A stretch of DNA of 18,462 nt from Candidatus Nitrosopolaris nunavutensis. Lineage in GTDB: Archaea > Thermoproteota > Nitrososphaeria > Nitrososphaerales > Nitrososphaeraceae. The DNA lies in assembly GCA_002501855.1 (NCBI GenBank), contig DAOM01000013.1, positions 6,242-24,703 of the forward strand, written 5' to 3'. A model generated the notes under the pieces. That model ran no database searches. It saw only the letters and a program-made list of their open reading frames with translations, and was not told the origin of the DNA. Below, in pieces: positions 13,605 to 18,462 of this stretch. The number at the start of each line of letters is the position of its first letter. Positions within the stretch are counted from its first letter, which is position 1. The position numbers were made by a program, and so were the translations under genes.

Positions 13605-16499
13605 CTAGCGCGATGTTCTTGCACCTTTTCTGATAATCATCTGATCTATTGACAGCTTTGGTTTTAGATATCTGCCTGTGTAGCTGTCTTCTTTCTTAGC
13701 AACATCTTCAGGCGTTCCTGCTACGATTATCTCGCCACCTCCATCTCCACCTTCGGGTCCGAGATCAATAATCCAATCAGCACAAGCTATAACATCTAGG
13801 TTATGTTCAATAACAATAACGGTATTGCCAAGATTAACCAACGTGTTCAAGACACTCAATAATTTGCTAACATCTGCAAAATGAAGACCAGTAGTGGGCT
13901 CGTCAAGTATGTATAGAGTTTTTCCAGTATCTCTTTTTGAAAGTTCAGCTGCAAGTTTGATCCTTTGCGCCTCACCGCCCGATAGCGTAGTGGCAGGCTG
14001 GCCTAATCTGATGTATCCTAGACCGACCTTATTAAGAGTCTGAAGTTTTTTTTCAACAACAGGAACGTTTTTGAAAAATTCTAAGGCTTCCTCCACGGTC
14101 ATATCCAGGACTTCAGAAATTGTTTTTCCTTTATATTTTACCTTTAGTGTCTCAGAATTATATCGTTTACCTTTGCATTCATCACAAGTTACATAGACGT
14201 CAGGTAGGAATTGCATCTCAATCCTCCTTACACCCCCTCCTTCGCATACCTCGCAACGACCTTCAGAAACATTAAAGGAGAATCTGCCTGGCATATAGCC
14301 AAGTTCCCTAGCATGAGGGGTCTTTGAGAAGAGCTCCCTAATTGGTGTAAAAGCATTGACGTAAGTAGCAGCATTAGATCTTGGCGTTCGTCCTATTGGT
14401 GACTGGTCTATCCCAATCACTTTATCTACATGTTCTAAACCAGAGATACTATCGTATTTGCCAGGTCGTTCCTTGGAATCATAAAAATAATTGGCAAGAG
14501 CCCTGAAAAAGATATCATTTACCAGAGTTGATTTACCCGAACCAGAAACGCCGGTTACGACCGTCATGCACCCTAGCGGAAACTGCGCATCAATAGATTT
14601 CAGATTATTCTCGCGAGCACCATGCACTGCTATCCAATTAAGGGGAGTCCTCCTATTTTGTGCAGGATGGGACACAAGCATATCGCCACGCAAATAAGCA
14701 CCAGTGACAGAATCTTTGGTGTCTAGAATTTTTTCTAATGTACCACTTGCAACAATCTGCCCCCCGTGAACACCGGCACCCGGGCCTATGTCAACGATCC
14801 AATCCGAACAGCGGGTAACTTCTTCGTCGTGTTCGACAACTAGCAGCGTGTTGTCGAGATCGCGCAATTTCTTGAGTGTATCGATTAGTCTTGCATTGTC
14901 TCTCTGGTGCAAACCTATCGTAGGCTCATCCAAGACATAAAGGACTCCAGTCAGATTGGAACCGATTTGAGTGGCTAATCTAATCCTCTGGGACTCGCCA
15001 CCGGATAAGGAAGCTGTCATTCGGTTCAAAGTCAGATAAGTCAAACCTACGTTGCGCAGGAAGTCAAGTCTTGAAATTATTTCTTTTAGTATGATTTTGG
15101 CTATGTGTCTCTCTGTTTCTGAAAGTGTTATTTTGTCAAAAAAATTGAAACATTCATCAATTGAAAGATCGCAAATATCGATTATTGATTTCTGCTGAAT
15201 CTTCACAGAAAGAACTTCGTCTCGTAATCGTTTTCCATGACATTTTTCGCAAGGCTGCTCACGCATGAATTGCATAAGTTCCTCCCGTTTTGAATCAGAT
15301 TCAGTCTCCTTGTAAGTGCGTTCCAAGTTGGGAATGACACCTTCAAAGCGGCCACGATATTCCCATCTCGAGTCAGAATTTCTTGATTCGTACCTGTATT
15401 GAATATTTTCATCAGTTCCATAGATTATAATTTTGAGTTGCTTGTCTGTCATATCTGAAATAGGAGTGCGGAGGTCGAAGCCGAACCGCTTGCCTACATC
15501 TCTAAGCATTGCAGACCGAAAAGTTGCAAAATGCCCTGACCACGGTTTGACTGCTCCTTCCAAGATGCTTTTTGATTTGTCCGGAATAATTAGTTCAGGA
15601 TCGAATTCTATTTTAATTCCCAGGCCGTTGCATTCTTTGCATGCACCAAATGGAGAATTAAAGGAAAAACTCCGCGGTTCTAAATCACCAAGGCTGATGC
15701 CGCAGCGGGCACATGCATTGCGTTGAGAATACAACGTATCTTCGCTATCAGTGGAAGCAACTACGACGCCATTCCCCACTTTCAATGCTGACTGGACTGA
15801 CTCAAACAATCTACTTTTATCGTCATCAGTTGGTATCAATCTGTCAATAACAACTTCAATGGTGTGCTTCTTTTGCTTGTCCAGTCTAGGATACGATAAT
15901 TTTCGATGGCCACTAGAATCGTAGCTGCTTTCATCATCTAGGTTTATCAGTTCGCCATCTAATCTCACCCGCGCGTATCCATTGTGTTTCAGTTCATCAA
16001 ATAATTTCTCGTAGGTCCCCTTTTTGGATTGTATTACTGGTGCAAGTATGATTGTCTTCTTCTGCTCTGCGGTTCTGAGTATTGAATCTGTTATCGAATC
16101 CGCAGATTGGCTTGTGATTTTTTGCCTGCAATGAGGACAATGTGGTATGCCTATTCTGGAGTATAGAAGTCTAAGGTAATCATAGATTTCAGTAACGGTT
16201 CCTACCGTCGAACGAGGATTTTTACTCGTGGTCCTTTGCTGAATTGAGATTGCTGGTGACAAACCGTCGATTGAGTCAACATCCGGCTTATCCATTAGCT
16301 CCAAAAATTGTCTTGCATAGGCTGATAGAGACTCTACATACCTCCTTTGGCCTTCCGCATAAATAGTATCGAATGCAAGAGTCGATTTGCCCGAGCCTGA
16401 TAATCCAGTTATGACAACCAGCTTGTTCTTTGGGATCTCTAAGCTAATGTTTTTCAAGTTGTGCTCTCTTGCGCCGCGAATGATAATTTTATCGTGCAA
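13605..16499 (-). CDS. uvrA: Excinuclease subunit UvrA
   Basis: A 964-residue UvrA, the dimeric ABC-type ATPase that recognises DNA lesions and loads UvrB. First ATPase: Walker A GLSGSGKST (32-40), signature LSGGESQRIRLATQ (about 497-510) and Walker B VLDEPTIGLH. A zinc module CPHCRQK and a CxxC pair of CARCG with CKECNG lie between. Second ATPase: Walker A GVSGSGKST (about 645-653), zinc motif CEVCEGGG...CDECKGKRY (about 746-775), signature LSGGEAQRIKLAAEL and Walker B ILDEPTTGLHF. Length and motif order are normal. The start is TTG, 7 nt after the uvrB stop, so the genes are translated as a unit. Its last codons lie over the uvrC upstream open frame. Assignment is secure. Confidence 0.98.
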   Translation of the reverse strand: MHDKIIIRGAREHNLKNISLEIPKNKLVVITGLSGSGKSTLAFDTIYAEGQRRYVESLSAYARQFLELMDKPDVDSIDGLSPAISIQQRTTSKNPRSTVGTVTEIYDYLRLLYSRIGIPHCPHCRQKITSQSADSITDSILRTAEQKKTIILAPVIQSKKGTYEKLFDELKHNGYARVRLDGELINLDDESSYDSSGHRKLSYPRLDKQKKHTIEVVIDRLIPTDDDKSRLFESVQSALKVGNGVVVASTDSEDTLYSQRNACARCGISLGDLEPRSFSFNSPFGACKECNGLGIKIEFDPELIIPDKSKSILEGAVKPWSGHFATFRSAMLRDVGKRFGFDLRTPISDMTDKQLKIIIYGTDENIQYRYESRNSDSRWEYRGRFEGVIPNLERTYKETESDSKREELMQFMREQPCEKCHGKRLRDEVLSVKIQQKSIIDICDLSIDECFNFFDKITLSETERHIAKIILKEIISRLDFLRNVGLTYLTLNRMTASLSGGESQRIRLATQIGSNLTGVLYVLDEPTIGLHQRDNARLIDTLKKLRDLDNTLLVVEHDEEVTRCSDWIVDIGPGAGVHGGQIVASGTLEKILDTKDSVTGAYLRGDMLVSHPAQNRRTPLNWIAVHGARENNLKSIDAQFPLGCMTVVTGVSGSGKSTLVNDIFFRALANYFYDSKERPGKYDSISGLEHVDKVIGIDQSPIGRTPRSNAATYVNAFTPIRELFSKTPHARELGYMPGRFSFNVSEGRCEVCEGGGVRRIEMQFLPDVYVTCDECKGKRYNSETLKVKYKGKTISEVLDMTVEEALEFFKNVPVVEKKLQTLNKVGLGYIRLGQPATTLSGGEAQRIKLAAELSKRDTGKTLYILDEPTTGLHFADVSKLLSVLNTLVNLGNTVIVIEHNLDVIACADWIIDLGPEGGDGGGEIIVAGTPEDVAKKEDSYTGRYLKPKLSIDQMIIRKGARTSR

Positions 16500-16506
16500 A
16501 CTTTAT

Positions 16507-18439
16507 TTATTCAACCTCTGATAAAATTGGTTCTCCTAAAGCGCTCCTTATCTTTGCCAACTTGTCCCTAAATTTTATCGCGTTCTCAAAATCCAAATCC
16601 TCGGCATACTTCTTCATTGTGAACTCAGTTTCAAGCGCGACTCTTACTAGATCTAACCTCGTCATCGATTTCGTATTAAGTTGTACATCCAGATACTCGT
16701 CTGGCATCTCTCCTGCTCTGTCTGGAATTGCCTTGATAATTGATTGAGGAGTTATTTCGTTCTTTATGTTGTAGTCTATCTGCTTAGTTCGTCTCCTTTC
16801 TGTTTCATTGATCGAGTTCCTGATAGAGTCCGTTATGGTATCAGCATACATAATGACCATTCCATCAATATTTCTGGCTGCGCGCCCGAAGGTTTGGATA
16901 AGGCTAGTATTATTACGCAAAAATCCTTCTTTATCTGCATCCAAGATTGCTACAAATGATACTTCAGGAATATCTAACCCCTCTCTGAGCAGGTTTATTC
17001 CTACCAAAACATCAAATTCGCCTAAGCGAAGCTGTCTTATGAGTTCCGTCCTTTGCAATCCATCTATTTCTGAGTGCATATAACGTACTTTAACATGATT
17101 CTTTGCAAGAAACTCTGCTAGATCCTCGGCCATCCTTTTTGTCAACGTCGTAACAAGCGTTCTCTGATTCTTAGCAACCCTAATAGAGATCTCATGGATC
17201 AGATCTTGTATCTGATCCTTTGTAGGTCTGATTTCAAGTTTGGGATCCACTAACCCAGTAGGCCTTACCAGCTGTTCAACTGTTTGCCAGCTTGACTTGA
17301 TTTCATATTCGGATGGAGTAGCGGAGACAAAAATGACATTTTTCATATACTTCTGAAATTCTTCAAACCTTAACGGGCGATTATCGAAAGCGCTCGGAAG
17401 TCTGAACCCATAATCTACTAGCATCTTCTTTCGGGTATAATCGCCTTTATACATTCCCCTCAATTGTGGGATTGTAGCATGCGATTCGTCTAATACGACC
17501 AGAAAATCTTCACCGAAAAAATCTAACAAGCAATATGGCGGCTGTCCAGGTGCCCTGCCATCTAAGTGGCGTGAATAATTTTCGATTCCAGAGCAGTAGC
17601 CTAATTCCTGTATCATTTCCAAGTCATACTTAGTTCGAGAAGAAAGTCTCTGCCTTTCCAGCTCGGTTGGCAATTTAGCAAGCCAACTATTCAATTCCTG
17701 TTTTATAGATTCAATTGCAGATAATCTTGAATCTTCTCCAATAACATAGTGTTTCGCAGGAAATATCTTCACAGAAGAAGTATCTCTTATTTTTCGCATA
17801 GTTAGATGATTATGGATTGCTATCTTTTCGATTTCATCTCCGTACAGCGAGATACGAATTACATCGTCCGAGTAGCCGGGAATGATGTCAACTACATCTC
17901 CCTTTACCCTGAAGCTGCCCGGAGTGAGGGACAAGTCATTTCGTTGATAACGGGCCTCGATAAAGTTATGAATCAATATCTTTCTGTCCAAGCGCATACC
18001 TTCCGTCAAAGTAATCGCAGTCTCGTCCCATTCAGACGGCGATCCAAGAGAGTATATGCATGACACCGTTGCGACGATAATAGTAGGCTCACCAGACATC
18101 AACATCGCCGTGGCCTCAAGCCTCATTTTTTCAATCTTTTCGTTAACCTCTGTATCTTTTTCAATATAGGTGTCTGTCTGGGGAATATAGCTCTCAGGCT
18201 GGTAATAGTCATAAAAACTTACAAAGTAGCCTACATTGTTATGCGGAAAAAACTCCTTAAATTCGGCATATAGCTGGGCCGCGAGCGTTTTGTTATGCGA
18301 AACTATTAGAGTGTTCTTGTTTGTTCCAGCTATAACATTAGCAATAGTGAAGGTTTTTCCGCTACCCGTAACCCCAAGTAATGTTTGGAGACCTGGCCTT
18401 CTTGAGACTCCGAGGGACAACTTATCAATAGCTTCAGGC
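16507..18439 (-). CDS. uvrB: Excinuclease subunit UvrB, 5' end missing
   Basis: UvrB is the DNA helicase-like subunit that verifies damage and recruits UvrC. Counting from TTG 18420: Walker A GVTGSGKT (16-23), damage-verifying beta-hairpin DYYQPESYIPQTDTYIEKD (about 70-88), DESH box in VVLDESHAT, helicase motif V/VI REGLDIPEVSF...QTFGRAARN, and a C-terminal UVR motif (FTMKKYAEDLDFENAIKFRDK) that contacts UvrC. Complete UvrB starts about 25-30 residues earlier. PEAIDKL just upstream is normal UvrB, but the residues before it are not, because the last 23 bases of the window are a misplaced copy of internal uvrB sequence. The TTG at 18420 is therefore not the true start; the gene is partial. First known gene of the uvrBAC operon, with its promoter outside the window. 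Confidence 0.95.
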
Positions 18440-18462
18440 CTGGGCCGCGAGCGTTTTGTTAT
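18440..18462. repeat. 23-bp exact copy of internal uvrB sequence at the window end
   Basis: The final 23 bases are identical, in direct orientation, to 18274-18296 in the uvrB coding region. The copy begins exactly where the UvrB protein sequence stops making sense (upstream of PEAIDKL). This pattern fits an assembly or read artefact at a contig end rather than a biological repeat. Confidence 0.75.

Noticed and set aside
15433..15726. Plus-strand 97-codon ORF
   Set aside because: It is antisense to uvrA across its zinc-motif region, so it is a shadow.

Overview
The window looks like a chromosomal contig from an ammonia-oxidising archaeon of the Nitrososphaerales (Nitrososphaera/Nitrosocosmicus-like). 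It carries archaeal information-processing genes (a RadA/RadB-type ATPase, an LSm protein, a RIO2 kinase) next to bacterial-type genes that soil AOA are known to have: a bacterial-type MetK, UvrABC excinuclease and the anaerobic cobalamin genes. Base composition is moderately AT-rich (about 40% GC by eye). Many starts are TTG, with TATA-like boxes about 25-30 nt upstream, as in leaderless archaeal transcripts. The lineage call is inference from gene content.

Left flank (1-1095): no housekeeping gene. It holds two inverted repeats, a short hypothetical ORF whose reading frame seems to continue in decayed form, and a 55-aa ribbon-helix-helix (RHH) DNA-binding protein on the minus strand. The RHH gene has a TTG start, a TATA box, a perfect 16-bp palindrome and four spaced CTTTAT repeats upstream. 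This resembles the control region of a small mobile or plasmid-like element that has largely decayed.

Core block (1096-5041): a RadB-like gene diverges from an LSm gene and metK. metK overlaps tail to tail with rio2. After rio2 comes a broken short-chain dehydrogenase with a frameshift and a missing catalytic segment.

Cobalamin block (5051-11802): cbiD, then separately cbiG-cbiX-cbiC in a tight run, followed by a CBS-domain protein and an SRPBCC-fold protein, all on the plus strand. Cobyrinate a,c-diamide synthase (cbiA/cobB) faces them. Together these enzymes insert cobalt (CbiX), open the ring lactone (CbiG), methylate C1 (CbiD), move the C11 methyl (CbiC) and amidate the a and c side chains (CbiA). 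Between cbiD and cbiG lies a small minus-strand coding-like frame with its own TATA box and symmetric repeats, but with a stop at codon 3.

Repair block (11893-18462): uvrB-uvrA-uvrC read leftwards as one operon. The uvrC frame covering the GIY half of its nuclease motif has no ATG, GTG or TTG start. uvrB is cut off by the window end, and the last 23 bases are an exact copy of a stretch inside uvrB, which suggests an assembly join rather than real sequence.

No CRISPR array, tRNA, rRNA, complete insertion sequence or clear new defence system was found. The most interesting leads are the RHH/palindrome/repeat module, the RadB-like protein without its catalytic glutamate, CbiX with one dead half, the unusual uvrC start and the small interrupted gene after cbiD.
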